DNA of 43,585 nucleotides, taken from assembly GCA_023511535.1 (NCBI GenBank), contig JAIMBK010000021.1:1-43585 (forward strand), read 5' to 3'. A model generated the notes under the pieces. That model saw only the letters and a list, made by a program, of their open reading frames with translations. It did not search any database and was not told the origin of the DNA. This stretch comes from Armatimonadota bacterium (GTDB lineage: Bacteria > Bacillota > Desulfotomaculia > Desulfotomaculales > Nap2-2B). Below are positions 34,966 to 42,769 of this stretch, piece after piece. Each line of letters opens with the position of its first letter. Position 1 is the stretch's first letter. A program made the translations under genes and the position numbers.

Positions 34966-35196
34966 ATGACCAAATACGGCGTGCGTGCCGTGGTTGGTCC
35001 GCCGCCGGTGGGGGTACGGGGTACCGATGCCTTTTTAAAGGCGCTGCGGGAGATAACCGGAAAACCCATCCCCCAAAGCCTCCTCCAGGAAAGGGGACGG
35101 TTAATCGATTCCCTGGCCGACACCCTGCACCACACCATGATGAAAAAGGTGGCTGTCATGGGGGATCCTGCCTGGAGGGGGAAGAATGAGCCATGA
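34966..35196 (+). pseudogene. NifN/NifK-like internal fragment
   Basis: ATG 34966 with GGAGGGG upstream encodes 76 residues. The stretch PPPVGVRGTDAFLKALREIT then GKPIP and ERGRLIDSLADTLHH, ending VAVMGDP, matches the middle of NifN/NifK-type nitrogenase assembly proteins (GlxATDxFLxxLxxISGxxxP...ERGRLxDAxxDxH...xAxxGDP). Both ends of the usual 430-residue protein are missing. Its stop overlaps the nifE-like ATG as ATGA. Either a deletion product or a retained mini-domain. Confidence 0.7.
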
Positions 35197-36203
35197 AAAT
35201 GCTCATTGAAATAATGCCCGAACGGGCCGGGCACCTGGAATTGACGAACCTGCCCGCGTGTGAGCGGCAGACCCTCCCCGGGGTGATCTCCCAGCGGGCC
35301 TGCCTGCTTTACGGAGCCCGCTGGATGCTGGCGGCCATCAGGGACGTGGTTCACCTCATCCACGGGCCGGTGGGTTGTGCTTACTACAGTGAGACGGTGC
35401 GTAAAAAGAACTACAGGGTGTTTTCTACTGCCCTGGGAGAAAAGGAAATTATCTTTGGTGCCGGGCAAAAACTGGAAGATGCCATCAGAGAAGCAATAAG
35501 TTTGCGCCCCCGGCCTTCCGCCGTGCTGGTTTACACTACCTGCGCGGTAGGACTGATCGGTGAGGACGTGGAGGCAATCTGCAAACGGGTATCGGCCTCC
35601 CTGGGCCTGCCGGTGGTGCCGGTCAACTGTCCCGGTTTCGGCGGGGTGAGCCAGGGTAATGGGCACGATGTCGCCGCGGCAGCCCTGCTTGAGCATTTTA
35701 TCGGGCGTGGTCCGGCCGGGCCGCCCCTGGAAAATAGGGTGAACATACTTGGTGAGTTTGACGTTCAGGGGGATTTAAAGGAAATTGAGCAGCTATTGCA
35801 GCGTCTCGGTTTAAATATTATCTGTGCCGTGTCCGGCCGGGCAACGGTAGAAAATATGGCCCGGGCTCACCGGGCCGGGCTCAATATCGTGCACTGCGGG
35901 CGTACCGGGCGCCGGCTGGCTCAAAAGATGGAGGAGCGCTTCGGTATTCCCTGGCGGAAGGTTTCCTTTTTTGGTTTGGCCGAAACCGTGGCGGCACTGC
36001 AGGCTGTTGCTGCTTTCTTTAACCGCCCGGGGGAAGCGGCGTGGGTAGAAAAGGAGGCGGAAGCCGCCAGGCAGAGGGCGCTTCCTTACCTGAGACGCCT
36101 GGCAGGCAGGCGGGTGGCCCTGTTTTTTGGCGCTTCACGGATGGGTGGCGCCGGCCTGCAACATAGAGTGCCGGTACTGCAGCCGGGAGTACGATTGCCC
36201 TAA
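35193..36203 (+). pseudogene. nifE: NifE-like protein, C-terminally truncated
   Basis: NifE is a scaffold half on which FeMo-cofactor is built. Residues 1-320 follow it: an N-terminal SQRACLLYGARW Cys, HGPVGCAYYSETVRKKNY, the third ligand region TTCAVGLIGEDVEAICK, and NCPGFGGVSQGNGHDVA. The segment LAGRRVALFFG should open the last third of the family, but there the frame meets nifB-like DNA and ends in 20 foreign residues. About 100 C-terminal residues are lost. GGAGGGGG lies 11 bases before the start. Loss of that third should abolish a normal NifEN scaffold. Confidence 0.75.
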
Positions 36204-36906
36204 CGAGAGCCGGCCCGGGGTCACCAGCCGGCTGCTCACTCCAGAAGAGGCGGCGGCACGGGTGGCGGAGGTAGTGAAGCGGGACCCGCGTATCCGGGCG
36301 GCAGGAATTGCAGGCCCCGGTGACCCGCTGGCCAACGCCGCGACGTTCGAAACCCTGCGGCTGGTGCACGCGCGGTTTCCCCAGTTAATTAAGTGCGTCA
36401 GCACGAAAGGTTTGCTGCTGGCCGATTACGTCTCGCAGCTCAAAGCCTTTGGGGTGAGAACCGTGACCGTCACGGTAAACGCGGTGGATCCGGCGGTGGG
36501 GGCGGCGATTTACGCTGGCGTGCGGTGGGGCGGGACGGTCTACCGGGGGATGGAGGTGGCGGCCCTCCTCTGGTCGCGGCAGGCCGCGGGTATTGTCGAA
36601 GCCGTGCGCGCGGGCTTGCGGGTGAAGGTGAACGCGGTCTTCATACCCGGCGCGAACGGCCACCATCTCCCGGCGGTTGCGCGGGCCGTGGCCGGTTTGG
36701 GTGTGTACATGATGAACATCATGCCCCTCATCCCGCTGGCGGGGTTCGCCCACCTCGCGCCGCCAGGCCCGAAAGAGATCGCTTTTGTCCGCACCGTTTG
36801 CCGGCAGTACCTGCCCCAGATGGACTGGTGCCGGCAGTGCCGGGCGGATGCGGTGGGCCATTTGCACGCGGCGGACGTCGGGAAAAAAGCTTGTCGCGTT
36901 ACCTGA
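36127..36906 (+). CDS. nifB: NifB-like radical SAM protein lacking its N-terminus
   Basis: NifB makes the 8Fe core (NifB-co) of nitrogenase cofactor. The radical SAM Cys motif is intact (VAPACNIECRYCSREYDC), followed by NESRPGVTSRLL, GIAGPGDPLANAATFETLRL, TVTVNAVDPAVGAAIYA and MMNIMPLIPLAGF, ending with CRQCRADAVG and no NifX domain. The frame overlaps nifE and is read from TTG 36127 without a visible ribosome site; upstream in this frame a PCF motif (as in NifB HPCF) is left. About 30-40 N-terminal residues are missing, so expression is doubtful. Confidence 0.75.
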   Translation: MALHGWVAPACNIECRYCSREYDCPNESRPGVTSRLLTPEEAAARVAEVVKRDPRIRAAGIAGPGDPLANAATFETLRLVHARFPQLIKCVSTKGLLLADYVSQLKAFGVRTVTVTVNAVDPAVGAAIYAGVRWGGTVYRGMEVAALLWSRQAAGIVEAVRAGLRVKVNAVFIPGANGHHLPAVARAVAGLGVYMMNIMPLIPLAGFAHLAPPGPKEIAFVRTVCRQYLPQMDWCRQCRADAVGHLHAADVGKKACRVT

Positions 36907-36934
36907 GAACGCCCTTGGTGCGGAGGTAGTTTGT

Positions 36935-37807
36935 TTGCGCACGCCACTGTTTGTCGATGTCACCCTGCGGGACGGGGAGCAGACACCGGGGGTGGCCTTC
37001 AGAACAAGGGAAAAGGTCCTGATTGCCCGGCTGCTCGACCGCGCGGGTGTGTACCAGATCGAGGCAGGCATCCCGGCGATGGGCGAGGTGGAGCAGGAAG
37101 CGATAAGGCACATTGTTGCCCTCGGCCTGCGCAGCCGGGTCAGCACCTGGAACCGGATATTGCCGGAAGACATCCGCGCTTCGCTCGCCTGCGGGGTGCG
37201 GGACGTGCACCTTTCGGCCCCCGTTTCCGAAATCCACCTCCGGTACAAGCTGGGCCGGACGCGCGGCTGGGTCTTGGCGCAACTGCGAAAAGCAATCGCC
37301 TATGTTTTGGCTCACGACTGCCGCGTAACGGTGGGAGCAGAGGATGCCTCCCGGGCCGAGGAGGCCTTTCTGGTCGAGTTTGCGTTGCTGGCGCAGGAGA
37401 TGGGGGCCGAGCGGCTGCGCTACTGCGACACGGTGGGCATACTCGACCCCTTCACAACCTTGGAGCGTCTCAGTCGCCTGCAGGAGAAGGTGGCCATCCC
37501 GCTTGAATTCCACGGGCACAACGACTTCGGCCTGGCCACCGCCAACGCGCTGGCGGCAGTCAGGGCCGGGTGCGGATACGTAAACGTTACCGTGGGGGGA
37601 CTCGGCGAGCGGGCGGGAAACGTCTCTCTGGAGGAGGTGGCGGCGGCGCTGGAGCACCTTTACGGCATCCCAATAGGTCTTGACCGCCAGCGGCTCAGCA
37701 TCTTGAGCCGCACGGTAGCCCGGGCGGCCGGCCGGGAAGGGAAAGAAGTTATGGGTGGCGTGGCGGTCAAGAACCGGCCGCGCGGCTTAAAAACCAGTGC
37801 CTTCTGA
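36935..37807 (+). CDS. nifV: Homocitrate synthase NifV, TIM-barrel only
   Basis: Condenses acetyl-CoA with 2-oxoglutarate to homocitrate for FeMo-cofactor. It has VDVTLRDGEQTPGVAF, IEAGIPAMGEVE, STWNRILPEDI, VGAEDASRAEEAFL, the metal-binding EFHGHNDFGLATANALAA and GGLGERAGNVSLEEV. TTG 36935, with GGAGGTAG upstream, is a better start than the longer frame that overlaps nifB. The protein then has 290 residues and ends soon after VARAAGREG, lacking the 80-100-residue C-terminal part of normal NifV. Split homocitrate synthases are known in Clostridium pasteurianum (nifV-omega/nifV-alpha). Confidence 0.85.
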   Translation: MRTPLFVDVTLRDGEQTPGVAFRTREKVLIARLLDRAGVYQIEAGIPAMGEVEQEAIRHIVALGLRSRVSTWNRILPEDIRASLACGVRDVHLSAPVSEIHLRYKLGRTRGWVLAQLRKAIAYVLAHDCRVTVGAEDASRAEEAFLVEFALLAQEMGAERLRYCDTVGILDPFTTLERLSRLQEKVAIPLEFHGHNDFGLATANALAAVRAGCGYVNVTVGGLGERAGNVSLEEVAAALEHLYGIPIGLDRQRLSILSRTVARAAGREGKEVMGGVAVKNRPRGLKTSAF

Positions 37808-37841
37808 AATTGCAAAATAACAGGCAAAAGGAGGAATCAGA

Positions 37842-38618
37842 ATGCGAAAGAGAGCTTGGTTGTTCGTAGGTCTCATCGGTTTGCTGGCAGGTCTGCTTGT
37901 CGGGTGCGGAACGCCGCGGACCGCCCGGGAGGCCGCGCCGGCCGCCGAAATCATGGTTTTCGCCGGCGCGGGTTTGAAGGCGCCTTTGCAAGAAATAGCG
38001 CAGGACTTTACCAATAAGCATAAATGCGAGGTGGATTTCACGTTTTCCGATTATAAAACCCTGGCCGAGGAAATTGAGAACGGGGCCAAACCGGATGTAT
38101 TGATCACTTCTCCTGAATATATGCAGGTTTTAAAGGAAAAAGGAGTGTTGGACCATTATCAGGAGCTAACAGCCAAAGTCCCGGTGATAGTGGTAGCGAA
38201 GACCAATCCCAAAGCAATTACTTCGCTTGAGGATTTAACGAAGTCCGACGTGAAATTGGCGCTTCCCGACCAAGACCAATCGCACCTAGTCGGCGGTTGT
38301 GTGGGAGAGGAAGTACTAAAGAAAGCAAAATTATCTGAAAAGGTTCATCTAATTAAGCCCGCTCCGGCAACGGTGGAAGGGCTCCTGAAAGCAGTAACCA
38401 ACGGGACCGCCGATGCGACAATTATTTGGAACGACCAGGCGGTACGATACGACCAAAAAGACATAACCGCTATTAAGTTACCGCAATATGGACAAAAGGT
38501 AATGATCGCTCTTTTACGCGAAGCACCGCACCGGGAAAAGGCCGAGGAATTTTTTGCTTTCATTTGCTCTCAAGAAGGGAAAAAGTTATTTAAAGAACTT
38601 GGATATGGAGGGAAATAA
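37842..38618 (+). CDS. Molybdate/tungstate-type substrate-binding lipoprotein (ModA-like)
   Basis: The 258-residue protein has a lipoprotein signal ending LLVGC (Cys22) and a ModA-type fold: IMVFAGAGLKAPLQEIAQDF, KPDVLITSPEYM, SLEDLTKSDVKLALPD, and TVEGLLKAVTNGTADATIIW. It should bring an oxyanion to an ABC importer on the cell surface. AAAAGGAGG lies ten bases before the ATG. It follows nifV by 34 bp, which fits molybdenum supply for a nitrogenase. No intact permease or ATPase gene follows. Confidence 0.82.
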   Translation: MRKRAWLFVGLIGLLAGLLVGCGTPRTAREAAPAAEIMVFAGAGLKAPLQEIAQDFTNKHKCEVDFTFSDYKTLAEEIENGAKPDVLITSPEYMQVLKEKGVLDHYQELTAKVPVIVVAKTNPKAITSLEDLTKSDVKLALPDQDQSHLVGGCVGEEVLKKAKLSEKVHLIKPAPATVEGLLKAVTNGTADATIIWNDQAVRYDQKDITAIKLPQYGQKVMIALLREAPHREKAEEFFAFICSQEGKKLFKELGYGGK

Positions 38619-38621
38619 AAA

Positions 38622-39104
38622 ATGTGTTTTTGTTTTGTAGGTATACCGGTGGAACAAGTTCATATTAATCCTTCTTTCGCCCCGGTAGGAGCTTGGAGTT
38701 TTATACATGGGGTATTACCGGTCGTGGGGGCGGTATCACTGTTAGTAGTGTTGGCAGCTTTATTATGGAACTGTAAAAATTTTGCTCTCAAAGGACTGAA
38801 TGGGGATGGCATGATGTCCGGGTATAGTTTTCCGCGTTACTTGACGACGGTTCATCGCCAATGGTGCATATGCCGGTTGTTTGGTTCTGGTCTGTGTTCA
38901 CTGCCGGGAAATTTTTCGGGTAAAAGGAATGATTTCACAAGAATGACCGCCACTGCTATCCAGCCGCCGGCGGCAATCAGAGCAATCAGGCTCTTGGCCG
39001 TCGCGATGATCGCCTTTATGGTGGTCAGCATTGCCTTTACTGCTGCCTTTGCCGAAACAGCCGCCGCTCTTGCCGCCGTCCGTGCTGCCTGTACCGCCCT
39101 TTGA
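38622..39104 (+). pseudogene. Membrane protein with a foreign 3' end
   Basis: ATG 38622, three bases after the modA-like stop, opens a frame whose first about 75 residues include one membrane helix (VLPVVGAVSLLVVLAALLW). From about 38940 the frame is antisense to a conjugative-element gene and is no longer meaningful. The first part may be the start of a transport-associated protein cut by the rearrangement. Family not recognised. Confidence 0.45.
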
Positions 39105-39250
39105 GTGGTCTGAGCGGTTTTGGCGGCGGTTTTTGCCGCCGCCTGCGAGGTCTTAACGGCAGCCCTGGCAGTATGACCGGCGGTCTTGATCGATCTTTGC
39201 GCCGTTTTCACCGTACCTTTTGTGGCTTCCTTAATCCACCTCCGGTACAA
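38852..39250 (-). pseudogene. Conjugative-element (CD1108-type) protein fragment
   Basis: The minus-strand frame has an Ala/Lys/Thr-rich helical run (VKTAQRSIKTAGHTARAAVK...AAKTAAKTAQTTQRA...) leading to IKAIIATAKSLIALIAAGGW and IAVAVILV. This is the N-terminal part and first membrane segment of the CD1108 family of proteins carried by conjugative transposons. Its start region is fused to nifV-derived DNA at 39232 and its C-terminal cell-wall hydrolase part is missing. Confidence 0.7.
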
Positions 39251-39764
39251 GCTGGGCCGGTCGCGGGATTGGGTCCTGACGCAGTTGCGGAAAGCAATAG
39301 CCTATGCTTCCGGTCATGGCTGCCGCGTAACGGTGGGGGCGGAGGACGCATCCCGGGCCGAGGAGGCCTTTCTGATGGAGTTTGCGCTGCTGGCGCAGGA
39401 GATGGGAGCCGAACGGCTGCGCTACTGCGACACGGTGGGTGTGCTTGATCCGTTCGCAACCTTTGAGCGCCTCAGTCGCCTGCAGGAGAAGGTGGCTGTC
39501 CCGCTTGAATTCCACGGCCAAAACGACTTCGGCCTGGCCACGGCCAACGCCCTGGCGGCCATAAAGGCGGGCGTGGAGTGGGTGGATGTTACCGTCGGCG
39601 GAATGGGGGAAAGGGCGGGGAATACTTCCCTGGAGGAACTATACCGGGTCCTTACCGAACTTCACGGTCTGGACCCGGGACTGAACAACCGTTATCTCCC
39701 CCTGCTGGGCCGTTTTGTGGCCCGGGCCGCCGGGCGGCCCTGGAAAAACATAAATGTTCGGTAA
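39233..39764 (+). pseudogene. nifV: Second nifV copy, 5'-truncated
   Basis: From 39233 the DNA repeats nifV from 37231 (identical for the first 28 bp, then strongly similar). It encodes IHLRYKLGR..., VTVGAEDASRAEEAFL, EFHGQNDFGLATANALAAIK and GGMGERAGNTSLEEL, ending after VARAAGRPW, again with no C-terminal domain. The HND metal motif has HGQND in place of HGHND. The first about 98 residues, including LRDGEQ, are replaced by conjugative-element DNA. Paralogue or duplicate; not functional alone. Confidence 0.8.
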
Positions 39765-40095
39765 AACAGCTACCGGATAAGCAAGCCGCCGCGTTGTCCA
39801 AAACGGGCGGCTTGCGGAGCGCTGGGGCGAGCGTGGGCCCGGCGCCCACTGGTAACCAGGTCTTCCTGAAGCCGGAGCAATCAAACCTGAATTGCCGGGA
39901 TCGGAGCCGTATTCTGGGGAGCGCCGGGCGGCACCGGAGCGGATTCACTGTACATTTTCCACATGAAAAACCATATCCTGGTGGTGGATTTCCCTTCGCC
40001 GTGGTGCTAAAATAGGCGGAAAAGGGCAAAGGCGCTCTTTCCCGCTTCTTTCAAAGGAGAAAGATTTTTATGATCAGAGAAAGGGGCAGGAGGGA
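39765..40095. other. Gap between nifV copy 2 and the MCP gene
   Basis: Contains an inverted repeat GCAAGCCGCC/GGGCGGCTTGC (about 39780-39815) without a T-run and a GC-rich partly self-complementary stretch (39830-39935). GGAGAAAG lies at about 40060, before an ATG at 40070 that is out of frame with the MCP. No gene is convincing. Confidence 0.4.
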
Positions 40096-41580
40096 ATGGA
40101 GAGGAAGACGGGATCAGCGGCGACGCGCTTTGTCCTTCCGGTTATCTTCGGGGGGCTGGCCGGCATCATTCCGGGCTGGTGGTGGCCGCTGCCGGCGGCC
40201 GCACCGGCCGGCGCATTCCTGGGGGCACTGGTGGCCACGGCGGCGGTTACCTTTTGTTGCAGGCGGGAAAACAGCAGGATGCTGGGGGAACTGGCGGCCG
40301 GGATCAAAAGCCGACGGGCCGGTAAAGAGGCGGAAGTGGATCTTCCGGCTGGGCATGACCTGTGGCGGGAGGTAAAGGAGCAGGTGGACAGGGCGCGCAT
40401 CCTGTCCAGGGATTACCGGGTGACGGCGGAACAGGTTTCCGCCGCCGTGGAACAGATGTCCCTGGTCAGCCGGAACGCCCGGCAGGCCGTAGCAACCTTT
40501 CAAAAACTGCACGAAGCGGCCGGGGTCATCTTCAATCTCGGCCAGGAACTGGGCCGGGAGGCGGAGGCAAACCGGCGGCTGGTGGAAAAGTGCCGGGAAG
40601 TGCTCCAAAGGGTGCTGGAGGCCGTCAACCGCATCCGTTCCCATTCCTCCCGGGTGGCCGGCGAGATCGGCACGTTGAGCCAGGCCGTGAACCAGGTGGA
40701 CGAAATTGTGGCCGGCATCGGGCAGATATCCCAGCACACCCGGCTCCTTTCCCTGAACGCCGCCATAGAAGCGGCCCGGTCCGGCGAGCACGGCCGGGGT
40801 TTTACCATTGTGGCCGGAGAGGTGAAAAAGCTATCCGACCGTACCCAGCAGGCCGTGGAAAGGACCGGTGCCATCCTGGAAGGGATTAAAGAAAAGGTGG
40901 TCCAGGTGGCGCTCCAGATTAGGGCCGGAGAAGAGGGAATTGCGGCCGGTGTGGAGGAAGCCGGGCACATCAGGGAGAGCATTGCCGACATTGAGCGGGG
41001 TGTGGCCGGTATGAGCCGGCGGGTCGGGAAGGCTTACCGGGAGATCGAGAGTTACCTGCAGCAGATGGGTGCAGCGGTGGAAGTGCTGGAAAACAGCTTT
41101 GCCAGCATTCAAAACGTGGGCGAGCTGCTGGCCGGGGTGGCCGCACTGGTGGAGAAAAACGCGGCTGCCGGCGACCCGGAAGAAGAGGCTGGTAAGCTGA
41201 ATGAATCGGAAAAAATGCACCTGGAACAGGTGATGGAAGCTTTGCGGGAACTGGCCGCCCGCCCGGAGATACAGACCCTGGACCCGGCGGCTCACGGCGC
41301 CCTCCTGCAGGACTGGCTGACCCGGCAGACCGGCATTGAAGCGGTTTATTCCAACCGCAGCGACGGCACCTTTATTTTCTCCCGGCCGCCGGCCGCCCTG
41401 GCCAACGCGCGCATCCGCCCCTGGTGGCAAAAGGCCATGGCGGGGGAGGAATATTTTTCCCCGGTTTATATTTCGGCCATCACCCGGCAGCCCTGCCGGA
41501 CCATTTCCTTGCCCATAAGGGATGAGGCGGGCCGGGTTACAGGGGTGCTGGCTGCGGATATCACCTTAAACAATCAGTAA
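40096..41580 (+). CDS. Methyl-accepting chemotaxis protein with C-terminal Cache-like domain
   Basis: The 494-residue protein starts with two membrane helices (about 10-28 and 32-55) and no loop large enough for a sensor. The signalling domain spans about 90-350, with its tip [20 protein letters not shown] followed by GRGFTIVAGEVKKLSDRTQQ. After a linker, residues about 385-494 form a PAS/Cache-like module (PEIQTLDPAAHGALLQDWL... EAVYSNRSDGTFIFSRPPA... GVLAADITL). The sensor thus comes after the signalling domain and should be in the cytoplasm. ATG 40096 has AGGAGGGA just before it. Confidence 0.88.
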   Translation: MERKTGSAATRFVLPVIFGGLAGIIPGWWWPLPAAAPAGAFLGALVATAAVTFCCRRENSRMLGELAAGIKSRRAGKEAEVDLPAGHDLWREVKEQVDRARILSRDYRVTAEQVSAAVEQMSLVSRNARQAVATFQKLHEAAGVIFNLGQELGREAEANRRLVEKCREVLQRVLEAVNRIRSHSSRVAGEIGTLSQAVNQVDEIVAGIGQISQHTRLLSLNAAIEAARSGEHGRGFTIVAGEVKKLSDRTQQAVERTGAILEGIKEKVVQVALQIRAGEEGIAAGVEEAGHIRESIADIERGVAGMSRRVGKAYREIESYLQQMGAAVEVLENSFASIQNVGELLAGVAALVEKNAAAGDPEEEAGKLNESEKMHLEQVMEALRELAARPEIQTLDPAAHGALLQDWLTRQTGIEAVYSNRSDGTFIFSRPPAALANARIRPWWQKAMAGEEYFSPVYISAITRQPCRTISLPIRDEAGRVTGVLAADITLNNQ

Positions 41581-41758
41581 GATGGCTGCATGGAAATTAA
41601 ATGAACCCCCATGAGGGGGGAATGTCTTGCAGGGATGAGATTTTTGAGCAGGTTAATATTAAGGCGTTTGCACAAGTACCTCTGCTACCTCTATTTTAAA
41701 TCCGCCGAGAATAGCGGAGGTCACCACTCCCTGGCGCCTCACTTGCTGGTGCAGTATG

Positions 41759-42031
41759 CTATAAAAAATTATTCCTGTAGGCAATTTCCTCTTCGTCTTC
41801 GTAACCACGGAATAAAATTCTTACTATATTTTCGTGATTAAAAAATACATTATAATTTGATGAGATGTTTCCTTCGGGATAAAAGCACGCCACATAATCC
41901 CAAATCTCATCATTGCCTGATTGTATTTGCTTTCTGCCGTAAATCATTAATTTTTTCTTTACCCCGTCAACTTCAAAACCATCAATTATTACAATCGAAC
42001 CAATGGGAAGGAGTGATTTTTTGACGGTCAT
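41759..42031 (-). CDS. DUF4176 domain protein
   Basis: A 90-residue protein with the DUF4176 pattern: LLPIGSIVIIDGF, KKLMIYGRKQ, WDYVACFYPEGNI, FFNHENIVRILFRGYEDEEE. Such proteins are found near type VII secretion (WXG100/LXG) genes in Firmicutes; function unknown. It is the last gene of an AT-rich three-gene set on the minus strand and lies 7 bp after the small membrane protein gene. AAGGTGATTAT precedes the ATG. Confidence 0.85.
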   Translation of the reverse strand: MTVKKSLLPIGSIVIIDGFEVDGVKKKLMIYGRKQIQSGNDEIWDYVACFYPEGNISSNYNVFFNHENIVRILFRGYEDEEEIAYRNNFL

Positions 42032-42037
42032 AGATAA

Positions 42038-42274
42038 TCACCTTTGATCAGCACTGTAATGATAGATGGCTTTTAATATTTTATAGATAATAAAACAGGA
42101 TAAGGGAGCAAAAACTATAAAGATTAGGGAATTAATGATCCTGTCGCTATACGGCATTGAAGCGTCACTCAAATTTAACACTGTAGGAACAGAAGCACCT
42201 AGCACTGCAGCAATTAGAAGAAATGACTTAATAAATTTCAAAGAAATTAATACCCCCTTCCTAACGTCTGACAT
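42038..42274 (-). CDS. Small membrane protein of the DUF4176 cluster
   Basis: From ATG 42274, which overlaps the end of the upstream gene by 14 bp and has GGAAGGGGG nearby, a 78-residue protein with two membrane helices (about residues 9-32 and 46-68). Unrecognised. A longer frame to 42352 is open but less likely. Being between a Gly-rich protein and DUF4176, it may be an immunity or transport-associated protein; this is inference only. Confidence 0.6.
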   Translation of the reverse strand: MSDVRKGVLISLKFIKSFLLIAAVLGASVPTVLNLSDASMPYSDRIINSLIFIVFAPLSCFIIYKILKAIYHYSADQR

Positions 42275-42647
42275 CAAGGGATACGCCAAGCCCCACCGCA
42301 CCAATGCCGGCGTATACCTTGAAGTGATTTTTCCCAGCTGACACCCTGACACCTACGGAACCAAGGGCAGCCGAACCTCCTATTTTTATTTTTCCCCCTG
42401 AGATATTATAGCTTCCACTATATTTTGCGAGAGACGCCTCTCCGCCAATGGAAAAGTATTTATTGCGTTTTGAGGCTTCTGCTTCAAAATTTAATTTTTT
42501 GATACTATACTCATATTTTCTGGTAACCCTTCCAACGTCAAGAGCACTTGCCGAAACAGCTAACCCTCCTATGTTTCTATTATAACTGTAGTTTCCTGCT
42601 TTTGCATAGTACCCATTACCGGAAACATGAGAAATAAGTGAGCCCAT
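42261..42647 (-). CDS. Gly/Ala/Ser-rich beta-repeat protein of the DUF4176 cluster
   Basis: ATG 42647 has GGGAGGT nine bases upstream and gives 128 residues. The sequence is a run of alternating small and polar residues (GGLAVSASALDVGR, FSIGGEASLAKYSGSYNISG, GKIKIGGSAALGSVGVRVSA, HFKVYAGIGAVGLGVSL), typical of the glycine-rich strands in the middle of type VII-secreted polymorphic toxins. No toxin domain is seen. It may be a remnant of a larger effector or a small exported protein. Codon use is AT-rich, unlike the GC-rich neighbours. Confidence 0.6.
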   Translation of the reverse strand: MGSLISHVSGNGYYAKAGNYSYNRNIGGLAVSASALDVGRVTRKYEYSIKKLNFEAEASKRNKYFSIGGEASLAKYSGSYNISGGKIKIGGSAALGSVGVRVSAGKNHFKVYAGIGAVGLGVSLDVRR

Positions 42648-42685
42648 AGTGTTACCTCCCATGTAGAATGTGTTATGTATAGCTA

Positions 42686-42714
42686 GTAATACCATAATAA
42701 ACATAATATGACAA
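42686..42714 (-). promoter_or_regulatory. Promoter of the DUF4176 cluster
   Basis: Minus-strand TTGTCA (42709-42714), 17-bp spacer, TATTAC (42686-42691), about 39 bp before the ATG at 42647. Confidence 0.55.
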
Positions 42715-42769
42715 CAAAAATCGATCGACTTAATTTTACATGATATGCCATTATTTTTATATACATGAC

